Origin: Serratia fonticola
GTDB taxonomy: Bacteria; Pseudomonadota; Gammaproteobacteria; Enterobacterales; Enterobacteriaceae
NCBI RefSeq assembly: GCF_006715025.1
Contig: NZ_VFMK01000001.1
Coordinates: 806,001-870,000, forward strand
Length of the DNA: 64,000 bases
Reading direction: 5' to 3'
Made by a program: the position numbers and the translations under genes. The notes under the pieces were generated by a model. It was not told the origin of the DNA. It did no database searches and saw nothing but the letters and a program-made list of their open reading frames with translations. Positions 18,194 to 30,158 of this stretch are shown here, piece after piece (position 1 is the stretch's first letter; each line of letters starts with the position of its first letter).

Positions 18194-18267
18194 CCTAAAG
18201 ATATTGATTGAGTGCAGTGTCCACACAGATTGTCTGATGAAAAAGTAACGAGCAGAAATACCTTTAT

Positions 18268-18344
<77 letters not shown>

Positions 18345-18491
18345 AATTTCTTCTCATGCTGTGTTATGCGCGCGGTCGTTTACCGAAGTAAACTTCCCTT
18401 CCGCATGCCTTGCCTGAAAAGAAATTACATTCGCGTTAAAAACGAATGTGACTCTCCGAGTGGTAGTAAAGGTCTCTGCAAGTGACTGTAT

Positions 18492-18567
18492 GGGGCTATA
18501 GCTCAGCTGGGAGAGCGCCTGCCTTGCACGCAGGAGGTCAGCGGTTCGATCCCGCTTAGCTCCACCA
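18492..18567 (+). tRNA. alaT/alaU type: tRNA-Ala (TGC anticodon)
   Basis: 76 nt starting GGGGCTATAGCTCAGCTGGG and ending TCCACCA; anticodon loop CTTGCACG gives TGC. Second tRNA of the spacer, as in E. coli rrnA, rrnD and rrnH. Confidence 0.97.
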
Positions 18568-18908
18568 TATACGTCCTTGATAATACTTCAGAGTGTACTG
18601 GCAACAGTATGCTGCGAAGTATTTTGCTCTTTAACAATCTGGAACAAGCTGAAAATTGAAACCTGGCAGCTGAAACTTATCCCGCCGTAGAAGTACTGGG
18701 GTAAGGACTAACCTGTCAGAGAGTCTCTCAAATGTAGCAACACGACAGGGTTCTCCATGGTGTCAGTGTGAGCGAGAAGACACTCGGCAAGGCGTACCGC
18801 GCACAGCAACCGGAGTGAACTTGATGTTCATGAGGATTGCGCGCACGGAACAACGCAGCAGAGTGGGTTCGCAGCCACACCCATAATGAAGACACTTTCG
18901 GGTTGTGA
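18568..18908 (+). other. 16S-23S spacer, 3' part, with boxA
   Basis: This 341-base stretch contains no gene. It carries TGCTCTTTAACA at 18625-18636 (boxA for 23S) and the 5' leader strand of the RNase III processing stem that encloses 23S rRNA. Nothing else is recognized. Confidence 0.8.
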
Positions 18909-21816
<2,908 letters not shown>

Positions 21817-21916
21817 ACAACACCGAAGGTGTTTTAGAGTAGACGAAAATTTTCAGCGGTGTTCCGAGATTGGTTCTGGTGGTTACGAAAGTAACGGCCA
21901 AGAATGAAACAGAATT

Positions 21917-22036
21917 TGCCTGGCGGCAATAGCGCGGTGGTCCCACCTGACCCCATGCCGAACTCAGAAGTGAAACGCCGTAGCGCCGATGGTAGTGTGG
22001 GGTCTCCCCATGCGAGAGTAGGACACTGCCAGGCAT
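21917..22036 (+). rRNA. rrf: 5S ribosomal RNA (first copy)
   Basis: 120 nt, TGCCTGGCGGCA...TGCCAGGCAT. The terminal helix TGCCTGG / CCAGGCA is perfect. It follows 23S after about 100 bases. Confidence 0.97.
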
Positions 22037-22047
22037 CAAATTTGTGT

Positions 22048-22123
22048 GCTGATATGGCTCAGTTGGTAGAGCGCACCCTTGGTAAGGGTGAGGTCCCCAG
22101 TTCGACTCTGGGTATCAGCACCA
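22048..22123 (+). tRNA. thrV type: tRNA-Thr (GGT anticodon)
   Basis: 76 nt, GCTGATATGGCTCAGTTGG...ATCAGCACCA, anticodon loop TTGGTAA. Its position between two 5S genes matches thrV in E. coli rrnD. Confidence 0.96.
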
Positions 22124-22175
22124 CTTTATTTAAGTGGTTTAGAAGTTCGGCAGAAAGAAAAGAATCAAAAGAATT

Positions 22176-22295
22176 TGCTTGGCGGCAATAGCGCGGTGGT
22201 CCCACCTGACCCCATGCCGAACTCAGAAGTGAAACGCCGTAGCGCCGATGGTAGTGTGGGGTCTCCCCATGCGAGAGTAGGACACTGCCAAGCAT
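22176..22295 (+). rRNA. rrf: 5S ribosomal RNA (second copy)
   Basis: 120 nt, identical in the core to the first 5S but with TGCTTGG...CCAAGCAT ends: position 4 is T and its partner is A, a compensatory change preserving the terminal helix. The 5S-tRNA-Thr-5S tail identifies the operon as rrnD-type. Confidence 0.97.
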
Positions 22296-22308
22296 CAATT
22301 AAGCCAAG

Positions 22309-22335
22309 AGGCCATCCGGAAGGATGGCCTTTTTG
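22309..22335 (+). terminator. Intrinsic terminator of the rRNA operon
   Basis: AGGCCATCC / GGATGGCCT stem with a GGAA tetraloop and five T's, 13 bp after the second 5S gene. Confidence 0.93.
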
Positions 22336-22541
22336 CTATGGGTCAAAAACAGAAGATACCCCTCACCCCAGCCCTCTGCCAATGCAACGCCCGAGAACAC
22401 GCTGAGCATCCGTGCGGGGAGAAGGAGCGAACCGGCATCGTGGATGAGCCTGTGCCGCTTCGGCAAGTCGGTGTCGTGAACCCGATTGCAGAAAGAATGA
22501 GTAATATCAGCGAACTCGATCGGTTCCCTCTCCCTGCGGGA
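22336..22541. other. Gene-free stretch with a split palindromic CCCTCACCC-type repeat
   Basis: CCCCTCACCCCAGCCCTCTGCC (22361 onward) and CCCTCTCCCTGCGGGA, directly before the IS481 element, resemble the dyad repeat that also lies downstream of lysC. No gene is supported in the rest. After conceptual removal of the insertion sequence, CCCTCTCCCTGCGGGA joins GAGAGGGGTAGGGG, restoring an uninterrupted palindrome. Confidence 0.6.
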
Positions 22542-23826
22542 TGTACGGTCCGGGGACATCATGAACACTTGTTCGGGGACATGGTAGACACTTACAACTA
22601 AGGCATAAGAACCCGTTTATGGAGTTGCTTATGCCCTGGGATGCGAGAGATACCATGTCATTACGTACCGAGTTTGTTTTGTTCGCCTCGCAGGACGGGG
22701 CGAACATCCGTTCCCTTTGCCGTCACTACGGCATTTCCCCTGCCACCGGCTATAAGTGGCTTCAGCGCTGGACTCAGGAAGGCCCATCCGGCCTTCAGGA
22801 CCGTCCACGAACTCCCCGTCACTCCCCGAACCGCTCGTCTGACCACATCACAGCCCTGCTGCGTATGGCCCATGAACACCATCAACGCTGGGGCGCCCGC
22901 AAGATTAAGCGCTGGCTGGAAGACCTGGGGCACCGTATGCCCGCCTTCAGCACCGTCCATAACCTGATGGCCCGTCACGGCCTGCTGCCGGGCGCATCAC
23001 CAGGCATTCCCGCCACGGGACGGTTCGAACACGACGCGCCGAACAGGCTCTGGCAGATGGATTTTAAGGGGCACTTTCCCTTCGGCGGGGGCCGCTGCCA
23101 TCCGCTGACCCTGCTGGACGACCACTCCCGTTTTTCCCTGTGCCTGGCGCACTGTACTGATGAACGGCGTGAGACCGTGCAGCAGCAACTGGTCAGCGCG
23201 TTTGAACGCTATGGCCTGCCGGAGCGGATGACGATGGACAACGGCGCACCGTGGGGAGACACCACCGGTACCTGGACTGCACTGGAGCTGTGGCTGATGT
23301 GTCAGGGTATCCGGGTGGGTCACTCCCGACCTTATCATCCGCAGACGCAGGGCAAGCTGGAGCGTTTTCACCGCAGCCTGAAGGCGGAAGTGCTGTAGGG
23401 GAAGTGGTTCGCGGACAGCGGTGAGCTGCAGCGCGCCTTTGAGCACTGGCGTATGGTCTACAACCTTGAACGTCCGCACGAGGCGCTGGATATGGCGGTA
23501 CCGGCCTCGCGGTATCAGCCGTCGGCCCGGCAGTACAGTAGCATCATAACGCCACCGGAATACGATGAAGGGGTGATGGTCAGGAAGGTGGATAACAGCG
23601 GTAAGCTGAGCCTGAAAGGGCTCAGTCTGAAGGCAGGAAAGGCGTTCAGGGGAGAAAGGGTCGGGCTGAAGGAGACACAGGAGGATGGTTGCTATGAGGT
23701 GTGGTGGTACAGCACGAAAGTGGGGATGATCGACCTGAAGAAAAAGTCGATCACCATGGGTAAGGGATGTTAAAAAGTGTTCACCATGTCCCCGAACACC
23801 TGTCTACCATGTCCCCGGACCGTACA
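22542..23826 (+). mobile_element. IS481-family insertion sequence, 1285 bp, 4-bp target duplication
   Basis: The left end TGTACGGTCCGGGGACAT and the right end (reverse complement identical for 18 bp) form terminal inverted repeats. Each end holds two copies of a CGGGGACATGGT-type motif, probable transposase sites. The flanking tetranucleotide GGGA occurs at 22538-22541 and 23827-23830, consistent with a target-site duplication. The target is a CCCTCTCCCTGCGGGAGAGG palindrome. The single transposase gene has an internal stop, so the element is probably not autonomous. Confidence 0.85.
22631..23773 (+). pseudogene. IS481-family transposase, interrupted by an amber codon
   Basis: A helix-turn-helix region (LCRHYGISPATGYKWLQRW) is followed by a DDE integrase core: D at 23060 (WQMDFKG), D at 23237 (MTMDNGAPWG) and E at 23360 (GKLERFHRSLK). 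The frame is broken by TAG at 23396-23398, 12 codons after the catalytic Glu, then continues in the same frame (GKWFADSGELQRAFEHWRMVYNLERPHEAL) to 23773. A single C-to-T change from CAG (Gln) explains it. The start MPWDARDTMSLRTEF is taken at 22631; an upstream ATG at 22619 is possible. Without suppression the product lacks the C-terminal third. Confidence 0.88.
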
Positions 23827-23975
23827 GGGAGAGGGGTAGGGGACAATTGCGAACTAAACAGACAAAAGACTCCCTGTTTTACTATTTACGAACAGCCCTC
23901 CCTGTCTGGCGATGAAACATTTTCACCTTCTCGTTGAATCCTCGACATTGTACTAAAAAAACGCTATCTTCGGGC

Positions 23976-23999
23976 ATCTAGAAGTCTAAACGTATAAAC
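23976..23999 (+). promoter_or_regulatory. MetJ operator (tandem met boxes) upstream of metA
   Basis: Three adjacent 8-mers, ATCTAGAA-GTCTAAAC-GTATAAAC, resemble the AGACGTCT met box and align with the E. coli metA operator (GTCTAAACGTATAAGCG). MetJ with S-adenosylmethionine would repress metA here. The promoter is expected just upstream, between the IS481 end and this site. Confidence 0.75.
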
Positions 24000-24019
24000 G
24001 GATATGTGAGGGATAAGTA

Positions 24020-24949
24020 ATGCCGATTCGTGTTCCTGATGAGTTACCTGCGGTTAATTTTTTGCGCAATGAGAATGTCTTTGTGATGACATCTTCGCGA
24101 GCAAAAACACAGGAGATCAGGCCGTTAAAGGTACTCATCCTCAACCTGATGCCAAAAAAGATTGAAACAGAAAACCAGTTTCTGCGTTTACTCTCAAATT
24201 CTCCGCTACAGATCGATATCCAGTTGCTGCGCATTGATAGCCGCGAATCGAAAAACACACCTGCAGAGCATCTGAATAACTTCTATTGCAACTTTGAAGA
24301 TATCCAGGATGAAAATTTTGACGGTCTGATTGTCACTGGTGCCCCTTTAGGCTTGGTCGACTTCTGTGATGTCGCCTATTGGCCGCAGATTGAACGTGTT
24401 ATTGCCTGGGCCAAGAACCATGTGACTTCCACGTTGTTTGTCTGTTGGGCGGTGCAGGCCGCGTTGAACATCCTATACGGGATCCCGAAGAAAACGCGCG
24501 AGATAAAGCTCTCAGGCGTTTATCAACATCAAACGCTGCAACCGCATGCCTTATTGACTCGAGGGTTTGATGAAACCTTCCTGGCTCCGCATTCGCGTTA
24601 TGCTGACTTCCCCACCGACATAATTCGCGAATATACCGATCTTGATATCCTGGCTGAATCAGAGCTTGCCGGGGCGTATTTATTTGCCAGCCGTGATAAG
24701 CGCCTGGCATTTGTTACCGGGCATCCTGAATATGATCCCCTAACGTTAGCGGGTGAGTATTGTCGTGATAGCGATGCAGGCCTCAATCCGACCGTACCGC
24801 TAAATTACTTTCCTGACGATAACCCTGAACTGACTCCAACCGCCTCATGGCGTAGCCATGGGCATCTGTTGTTTTCCAACTGGTTGAACTACTACGTTTA
24901 CCAGATCACGCCATTCGATCTGAGTCATATGAATCCTACTCTCGAGTAA
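24020..24949 (+). CDS. metA: Homoserine O-succinyltransferase
   Basis: MetA catalyses the first committed step of methionine synthesis, acylating homoserine with succinyl-CoA. The 309-residue length equals E. coli MetA. The catalytic Cys lies in VCWAVQAALNILYGI (about residue 142); the His and Glu of the triad are in VTGHPEYDPLTL (about 235-237). An N-terminal MPIRVPDELPAVNFLRNENVFVM is diagnostic. It is monocistronic, under met boxes, and followed by a hairpin. The IS481 element sits about 190 bp upstream without touching the operator. Confidence 0.97.
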   Translation: MPIRVPDELPAVNFLRNENVFVMTSSRAKTQEIRPLKVLILNLMPKKIETENQFLRLLSNSPLQIDIQLLRIDSRESKNTPAEHLNNFYCNFEDIQDENFDGLIVTGAPLGLVDFCDVAYWPQIERVIAWAKNHVTSTLFVCWAVQAALNILYGIPKKTREIKLSGVYQHQTLQPHALLTRGFDETFLAPHSRYADFPTDIIREYTDLDILAESELAGAYLFASRDKRLAFVTGHPEYDPLTLAGEYCRDSDAGLNPTVPLNYFPDDNPELTPTASWRSHGHLLFSNWLNYYVYQITPFDLSHMNPTLE

Positions 24950-24960
24950 CATTTCTTTCT

Positions 24961-24993
24961 GACTCTGGGCGGCTGAATCGAGGCCGCCTGAGT
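24961..24993 (+). terminator. Hairpin after metA, probable terminator
   Basis: GACTC...GGGCGGC pairs with GCCGCC..GAGTC around a 9-base loop, 11 bases past the metA stop, and is followed by a pyrimidine-rich tract. The T-run is not immediately adjacent, so efficiency is uncertain. Confidence 0.65.
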
Positions 24994-25168
24994 CTCCTTC
25001 CTGTTTTACTTTCCTTTTTTGCCACGTTTCAGTACTGAAAATTAATTTAAAAACAATTAGTTATAATTACTCCTGCGTCTTTATGGAACAGGCTTCCTTG
25101 TTTGTTAACCAATATGATCAATCTAATCTATTGATAATAAAAGGTTAATAAAATATTTAATAAAAAAA

Positions 25169-25192
25169 TGGAAATCGTTTTTGATTTTTATA
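25169..25192 (+). promoter_or_regulatory. IclR operator upstream of aceBAK
   Basis: TGGAAATCGTTTTTGATTTT matches the E. coli aceB IclR site (TGGAAATTGTTTTTGATTTT) with one difference. IclR represses aceBAK in the absence of acetate or fatty acids; its gene is at 32917 in this window. The rest of the 386-bp metA-aceB gap is AT-rich (25020-25200) and must hold the aceB promoter, not individually assigned. Confidence 0.8.
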
Positions 25193-25335
25193 TTTTGTTG
25201 GTTATTCTAGGAACAAACGGGATGATGTCTGACCAGTGCGAGGTCGTTTTTTCACCCTGAATTGCCGCGATTTCCGACAACAATTCTTCGTCCAGTCAAC
25301 AATGACCGGGTGGAATGATGGAAAGGATTTAAACA

Positions 25336-26934
25336 ATGACGCAACAGATGATAGGTACAGAATTAGCGTTTACACAGGCTTTTGGCGCAGCAGAGCGGCA
25401 GATACTGACGGATGATGCGGTCGAGTTCCTGGCTGAACTGGTGGGGAAATTTACGCCACAACGCAACAAGCTGTTGGCGGCACGCGCCAGTTGGCAGGAG
25501 AAAATAGACCGTGGCGAGCTGCCAGGTTTTATTTCGGAAACTGATTCCATTCGTAATGCTCAGTGGACAATCCGTGGCGTACCTGATGATTTACGCGATC
25601 GCCGGGTAGAAATTACCGGCCCTGTTGAACGCAAAATGGTGATCAACGCGCTGAACGCTAACGTCAAAGTGTTCATGGCTGATTTTGAAGATTCGCTGGC
25701 ACCCAGTTGGGATAAAGTTATCGATGGGCAAATCAACCTGCGCGATGCGGTCAATGGCACCATTTCCTACACCAATGAAGCGGGCAAAATCTATCAGCTC
25801 AAACCTAATCCAGCGGTACTTATTGCTCGCGTTCGCGGTCTGCACCTGCCTGAAAAACACGTGCTGTGGCAAGGGGAGCCTATTCCGGGCGGCTTGTTCG
25901 ATTTTGCACTCTATTTCTTCCATAACTATCGGCAACTGCTGGCAAAAGGCAGTGGCCCTTATTTCTATCTGCCGAAAACCCAGTCCTGGCAGGAGGCTGC
26001 CTGGTGGAGCGAAGTCTTTAGCTTTACCGAGGATCGCTTCGAGTTACCGCGCGGCACTATCAAGGCCACGGTGTTGATCGAAACCCTGCCTGCGGTATTC
26101 CAGATGGACGAGATCCTGTATCACCTGCGCGATCATATCGTCGGGCTGAACTGTGGCCGTTGGGACTACATCTTCAGCTATATCAAAACGCTGAAGAATC
26201 ATGGCGATCGGGTGCTGCCGGACCGGCAGTCTGTCACCATGACCCAGCCTTTCCTCAGCGCCTATTCCCGTTTGCTGATCAAAACCTGCCATAAACGTGG
26301 AGCCTTTGCGATGGGGGGAATGGCGGCCTTCATCCCAAGTAAAGACGTGGAACAAAACGCGGTAGTACTGGACAAGGTACGAGCGGATAAAGAACTGGAA
26401 GCGACCAATGGCCATGATGGGACTTGGGTCGCTCATCCAGGGTTGGCAGACACGGTGATGGAAGTCTTTAACCGCATCCTTGGCGATCGCCCGAATCAAT
26501 TGGAGGTCCTGCGTGAAAGTGATGCACCGATCACCGCCGCGCAATTGCTGGAACCTTGTGATGGTGAGCGTACTGAAACGGGAATGCGCGCCAACATTCG
26601 CGTAGCGGTGCAATACATTGAAGCCTGGATTTCCGGCAATGGTTGTGTACCCATTTATGGCCTGATGGAAGATGCCGCGACCGCAGAGATTTCACGTACC
26701 TCTATCTGGCAGTGGATCCACCACGAGAAAAGCCTCAGCAATGGCCAACAGGTAACCAAAGCCCTGTTCCGCCAGATGTTGCAGGAAGAGATGCAGGTCG
26801 TTCGTAAAGAATTGGGTGACGCGCGTTATCACTCCGGCCGTTTCGAAGAGGCGGCGCAACTGATGGAGCGCATTACCACCCAAGATGAATTAATCGATTT
26901 CCTGACCTTACCCGGCTACGAATTACTGGCCTGA
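25336..26934 (+). CDS. aceB: Malate synthase A
   Basis: AceB condenses glyoxylate with acetyl-CoA to malate, the second glyoxylate-shunt step. It has 532 residues (E. coli 533) and strong identity. Visible are the substrate region GPVERKMVINALNANVKVFMADFEDSLAP (Mg ligand Glu/Asp), FYLPKTQSWQEAAWW, IETLPAVFQMDEIL and the catalytic-loop part GLMEDAATAEISR. ATG at 25336 is preceded by GGAAAGGA. First gene of aceBAK; 46 bp to aceA. Confidence 0.97.
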   Translation: MTQQMIGTELAFTQAFGAAERQILTDDAVEFLAELVGKFTPQRNKLLAARASWQEKIDRGELPGFISETDSIRNAQWTIRGVPDDLRDRRVEITGPVERKMVINALNANVKVFMADFEDSLAPSWDKVIDGQINLRDAVNGTISYTNEAGKIYQLKPNPAVLIARVRGLHLPEKHVLWQGEPIPGGLFDFALYFFHNYRQLLAKGSGPYFYLPKTQSWQEAAWWSEVFSFTEDRFELPRGTIKATVLIETLPAVFQMDEILYHLRDHIVGLNCGRWDYIFSYIKTLKNHGDRVLPDRQSVTMTQPFLSAYSRLLIKTCHKRGAFAMGGMAAFIPSKDVEQNAVVLDKVRADKELEATNGHDGTWVAHPGLADTVMEVFNRILGDRPNQLEVLRESDAPITAAQLLEPCDGERTETGMRANIRVAVQYIEAWISGNGCVPIYGLMEDAATAEISRTSIWQWIHHEKSLSNGQQVTKALFRQMLQEEMQVVRKELGDARYHSGRFEEAAQLMERITTQDELIDFLTLPGYELLA

Positions 26935-26980
26935 AACCGTTCCTGACCTTTAACCCTACAGTATTGAAAAGGATAAAAAT

Positions 26981-28288
26981 ATGACGACCTCCCGTACCCA
27001 ACAGATTCAGCAGCTGGAACAGGAATGGAAATCAGCTCGCTGGGAAGGTATCACCCGCCCCTACAGTGCCGAAGACGTGATCAATCTGCGTGGTTCGGTC
27101 AATCCGGCCTGTACGTTAGCACAGAACGGTGCCGCCAAGTTGTGGGCGTTACTGCATGGAAAATCGCGCAAAGGCTACGTCAACAGCCTCGGGGCATTGA
27201 CCGGTGGCCAGGCATTGCAACAGGCGAAAGCCGGTGTGGAGGCGATCTATCTGTCCGGCTGGCAGGTGGCGGCAGATGCCAACACCGCGTCTGCCATGTA
27301 TCCAGATCAGTCACTGTATCCGGTGGACTCCGTCCCAACGGTGGTTGAGCGTATCAATAACACCTTCCGTCGTGCCGATCAGATCCAATGGGCTAACAAG
27401 ATTGAGCCCGGCAGCAAAGGCTATACCGATTACTTTTTGCCTATTGTGGCAGATGCAGAGGCCGGATTTGGCGGTGTATTGAATGCCTTTGAACTGATGA
27501 AGGCCATGATCGAAGCTGGTGCGGCAGGGGTACATTTTGAAGACCAACTGGCGGCGGTGAAGAAGTGCGGCCATATGGGCGGTAAGGTACTGGTACCGAC
27601 CCAGGAGGCCATCCAGAAGCTGGTCGCGGCGCGGTTAGCCGCCGACGTGCTGGGGGTACCAACCTTACTGATCGCACGCACTGATGCCGATGCGGCAGAT
27701 TTGCTGACTTCCGATTGCGATCCGTATGACAGCGCCTTTGTGACCGGTGAACGTACCGCGGAAGGTTTCTTCCGTACTCATGCCGGGATTGAGCAGGCGA
27801 TTAGCCGCGGTCTGGCCTATGCCCCTTATGCCGATCTGGTGTGGTGTGAAACCTCTACGCCAGATCTGGAGGCTGCCAAACGCTTTGCCGATGCGATTCA
27901 TGCCCAATTCCCTGGCAAACTGTTGGCTTATAACTGTTCGCCGTCCTTCAACTGGAAGAAAAATCTGGACGACCAGACTATCGCTCGCTTCCAGGACGAA
28001 CTGGCTGCGATGGGCTACAAGTATCAATTCATCACGCTGGCGGGTATCCACAGCATGTGGTTCAACATGTTCGATCTGGCGCATGCCTACGCACGTGGTG
28101 AAGGTATGAAGCACTATGTTGAAAAAGTACAGCAGCCAGAGTTTGCTGCGGTGGAGCGTGGCTATACCTTTGCTTCGCACCAACAGGAAGTGGGTACGGG
28201 CTACTTCGACAAAGTGACCACCATTATTCAAGGTGGCGCGTCTTCCGTGACGGCATTGACCGGTTCGACCGAAGAACAGCAGTTCTGA
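26981..28288 (+). CDS. aceA: Isocitrate lyase
   Basis: AceA cleaves isocitrate to glyoxylate and succinate, diverting carbon from the decarboxylating TCA steps. It has 435 residues (E. coli 434). The signature KKCGHMGGK with the catalytic Cys is at about residues 193-201; Mg ligands are in VADAEAGFGG and VHFEDQ. A GAAAAGGAT ribosome-binding site precedes ATG. A stable hairpin separates it from aceK. Confidence 0.97.
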   Translation: MTTSRTQQIQQLEQEWKSARWEGITRPYSAEDVINLRGSVNPACTLAQNGAAKLWALLHGKSRKGYVNSLGALTGGQALQQAKAGVEAIYLSGWQVAADANTASAMYPDQSLYPVDSVPTVVERINNTFRRADQIQWANKIEPGSKGYTDYFLPIVADAEAGFGGVLNAFELMKAMIEAGAAGVHFEDQLAAVKKCGHMGGKVLVPTQEAIQKLVAARLAADVLGVPTLLIARTDADAADLLTSDCDPYDSAFVTGERTAEGFFRTHAGIEQAISRGLAYAPYADLVWCETSTPDLEAAKRFADAIHAQFPGKLLAYNCSPSFNWKKNLDDQTIARFQDELAAMGYKYQFITLAGIHSMWFNMFDLAHAYARGEGMKHYVEKVQQPEFAAVERGYTFASHQQEVGTGYFDKVTTIIQGGASSVTALTGSTEEQQF

Positions 28289-28310
28289 TTTCCAGGTTGG
28301 GCATGCGTAG

Positions 28311-28334
28311 GGGCTTGGCATGCATGCTAAGCCC
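28311..28334 (+). terminator. Hairpin between aceA and aceK
   Basis: GGGCTTGGCA / TGCTAAGCCC forms a 10-bp stem with one G-U pair and a TGCA loop, followed by TTGTTT. In E. coli, hairpins in the same interval lower aceK expression relative to aceA; this hairpin of different sequence probably does the same by attenuation or RNA processing. The pairing is seen; the role is inferred. Confidence 0.6.
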
Positions 28335-28364
28335 TTGTTTCATTCGTTGATGGCAGAGGCAAAG

Positions 28365-30125
28365 ATGGCGGCAAAACTGGAACTGTTGATTGCACAGACG
28401 ATCCTGCAGGGCTTTGATGCGCAATATGGCCGCTTTCTTGAAGTCACGGCCGGAGCGCAGCAGCGTTTTGAGCAGGCTGACTGGCCTGCCGTACAACAGG
28501 CGATGAAACGACGTATCCATCTTTACGATCACCACGTCGGTCTGGTGGTCGAGCAACTGAAATGCATTACCGGACAGAAATATTACGATGCGGATTTTCC
28601 CAACCGGGTGAAAGCGGTTTATACCGAGCTTTTACCTGACTATCCACGTTTTGAGATTGCCGAAAGCTTTTTTAATTCGGTTTACTGCCGTCTGTTCAAA
28701 CACCGGGATTTGACCCCGGACAAGCTGTTTGTTTTCAGTTCGCAGCCTGAAAGACGTTTCCGTGATATTCCAAGACCATTGGCGCGCAATTTTATTGCCA
28801 ATGGCGATCTGGCGGCCATGCTGCACAGCCTGCTGACTGACTTACCGCTGAGACTGCCTTGGGAAGATTTGCCACGTGATATCTGCTCTATCACTCAGGC
28901 GTTACTGCAAGCCTTTAGCGCGCAACAGCTGGTTGGGGCGACCTTTCAAATCGCCAATGAATTGTTCTACCGTAATAAAGCAGCCTGGTTAGTGGGCAAA
29001 TTGCGGCTGGCTGATGGCGTTTATCCCTTCCTGTTGCCAATCCATCACAGCGATTCCGGTGCGTTGTTTATTGATACCTGTCTGACCAGCAAGGCCGAAG
29101 CCAGTATCGTGTTTGGTTTTGCCCGATCTTACTTTATGGTTTACGCCCCGTTGCCTGCGGCATTGGTTGAATGGTTACGTGAAATTCTACCGGGCAAAAC
29201 CACCGCCGAACTGTATATGGCAATTGGTTGTCAGAAACATGGCAAAACGGAGTGTTATCGCGAATACCTGACCTTTATGGCGCAGTCTCAGGAGCAATTC
29301 ATTATTGCACCGGGCGTGAAAGGTATGGTGATGCTGGTGTTTACCCTGCCGTCTTTTGATCGGGTTTTCAAAGTGATCAAAGACGAGTTCGCCCCGCAGA
29401 AAGAGGTGACGCAGGCACAGGTGATGGCCTGTTATCAGTTGGTGAAAGAGCATGACCGTGTTGGGCGGATGGCCGATACGCAGGAATATGAGAACTTTGT
29501 GGTGGAGAAGGCGCGCCTCAGCCCGGAACTGCTGGCGGAGTTGCAACGTGAAGTGCCAGAAAAGCTGGAAGATCTGGGCGAGCGTGTCGTCATCAAACAT
29601 CTGTATATGGAACGACGGATGACGCCGCTGAATTTGTACCTGGAACAGGCCAACGAGCAGCAGTTGCATGATGCCATTGAAGAATACGGTAATGCCATCA
29701 AACAGCTGGCAGCGGCCAATATCTTCCCCGGCGATATGCTGTTCAAGAACTTTGGCGTCACGCGCCATGGTCGTGTGGTGTTCTACGACTATGACGAGAT
29801 TTGTTACATGACCGAGGTTAATTTCCGTGATATTCCGCCGCCGCGTTATCCGGAAGATGAATTGGCGAGTGAGCCCTGGTATAGCATTGCGCCCAATGAC
29901 GTCTTTCCCGAAGAATTCCGTCATTTTCTGTGCGGTGATAAACGTATTCGGAAAATCTTTGAGGAAATGCACAGCGACCTGTTTGAAGCGGACTACTGGC
30001 GTGGGCTTCAGCAGCGTATCAAAGAGGGCTACATAGAGGATGTGTTTGCCTATCGTAAAAAGCGACGTTTCAGCCAGCGTTTACCTTCAGGCTATACGGA
30101 AGCGCCGATTGAGCAGGCGGGGTGA
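28365..30125 (+). CDS. aceK: Isocitrate dehydrogenase kinase/phosphatase
   Basis: AceK phosphorylates and dephosphorylates isocitrate dehydrogenase, setting the split between TCA cycle and glyoxylate shunt. It has 586 residues from ATG 28365 (MAAKLELLIAQTILQGFDAQ), which aligns with the E. coli N-terminus; upstream ATGs at 28320 and 28350 give unrelated extensions. The C-terminal kinase-like domain contains GDMLFKNFGVTRHGRVVFYDYDEI with the metal-binding Asp residues. Third gene of aceBAK, 76 bp after aceA. Confidence 0.96.
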   Translation: MAAKLELLIAQTILQGFDAQYGRFLEVTAGAQQRFEQADWPAVQQAMKRRIHLYDHHVGLVVEQLKCITGQKYYDADFPNRVKAVYTELLPDYPRFEIAESFFNSVYCRLFKHRDLTPDKLFVFSSQPERRFRDIPRPLARNFIANGDLAAMLHSLLTDLPLRLPWEDLPRDICSITQALLQAFSAQQLVGATFQIANELFYRNKAAWLVGKLRLADGVYPFLLPIHHSDSGALFIDTCLTSKAEASIVFGFARSYFMVYAPLPAALVEWLREILPGKTTAELYMAIGCQKHGKTECYREYLTFMAQSQEQFIIAPGVKGMVMLVFTLPSFDRVFKVIKDEFAPQKEVTQAQVMACYQLVKEHDRVGRMADTQEYENFVVEKARLSPELLAELQREVPEKLEDLGERVVIKHLYMERRMTPLNLYLEQANEQQLHDAIEEYGNAIKQLAAANIFPGDMLFKNFGVTRHGRVVFYDYDEICYMTEVNFRDIPPPRYPEDELASEPWYSIAPNDVFPEEFRHFLCGDKRIRKIFEEMHSDLFEADYWRGLQQRIKEGYIEDVFAYRKKRRFSQRLPSGYTEAPIEQAG

Positions 30126-30128
30126 TAG

Positions 30129-30152
30129 CAGGGCCCGGTCAACAGGGCCCTG
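30129..30152. terminator. Hairpin between convergent aceK and edd
   Basis: CAGGGCCC pairs with GGGCCCTG around an 8-base loop between the two converging genes. There is no clear T-run on either side, so it may be a transcription barrier or mRNA 3'-end stabilizer rather than a strong intrinsic terminator. Confidence 0.5.
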
Positions 30153-30158
30153 ACAGCG

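Noticed and set aside
21904..22405. Short open frames through 5S rRNA, tRNA-Thr and the terminator
   Set aside because: They overlap structural RNA genes; translation is an artefact.
22338..22601. Possible small gene between the rRNA terminator and the IS481 element
   Set aside because: It crosses the IS end and a palindromic repeat and has no recognizable product.
29187..29972. 261-codon open frame antisense to aceK
   Set aside because: Histidine-rich low-complexity translation typical of a shadow of the aceK frame.
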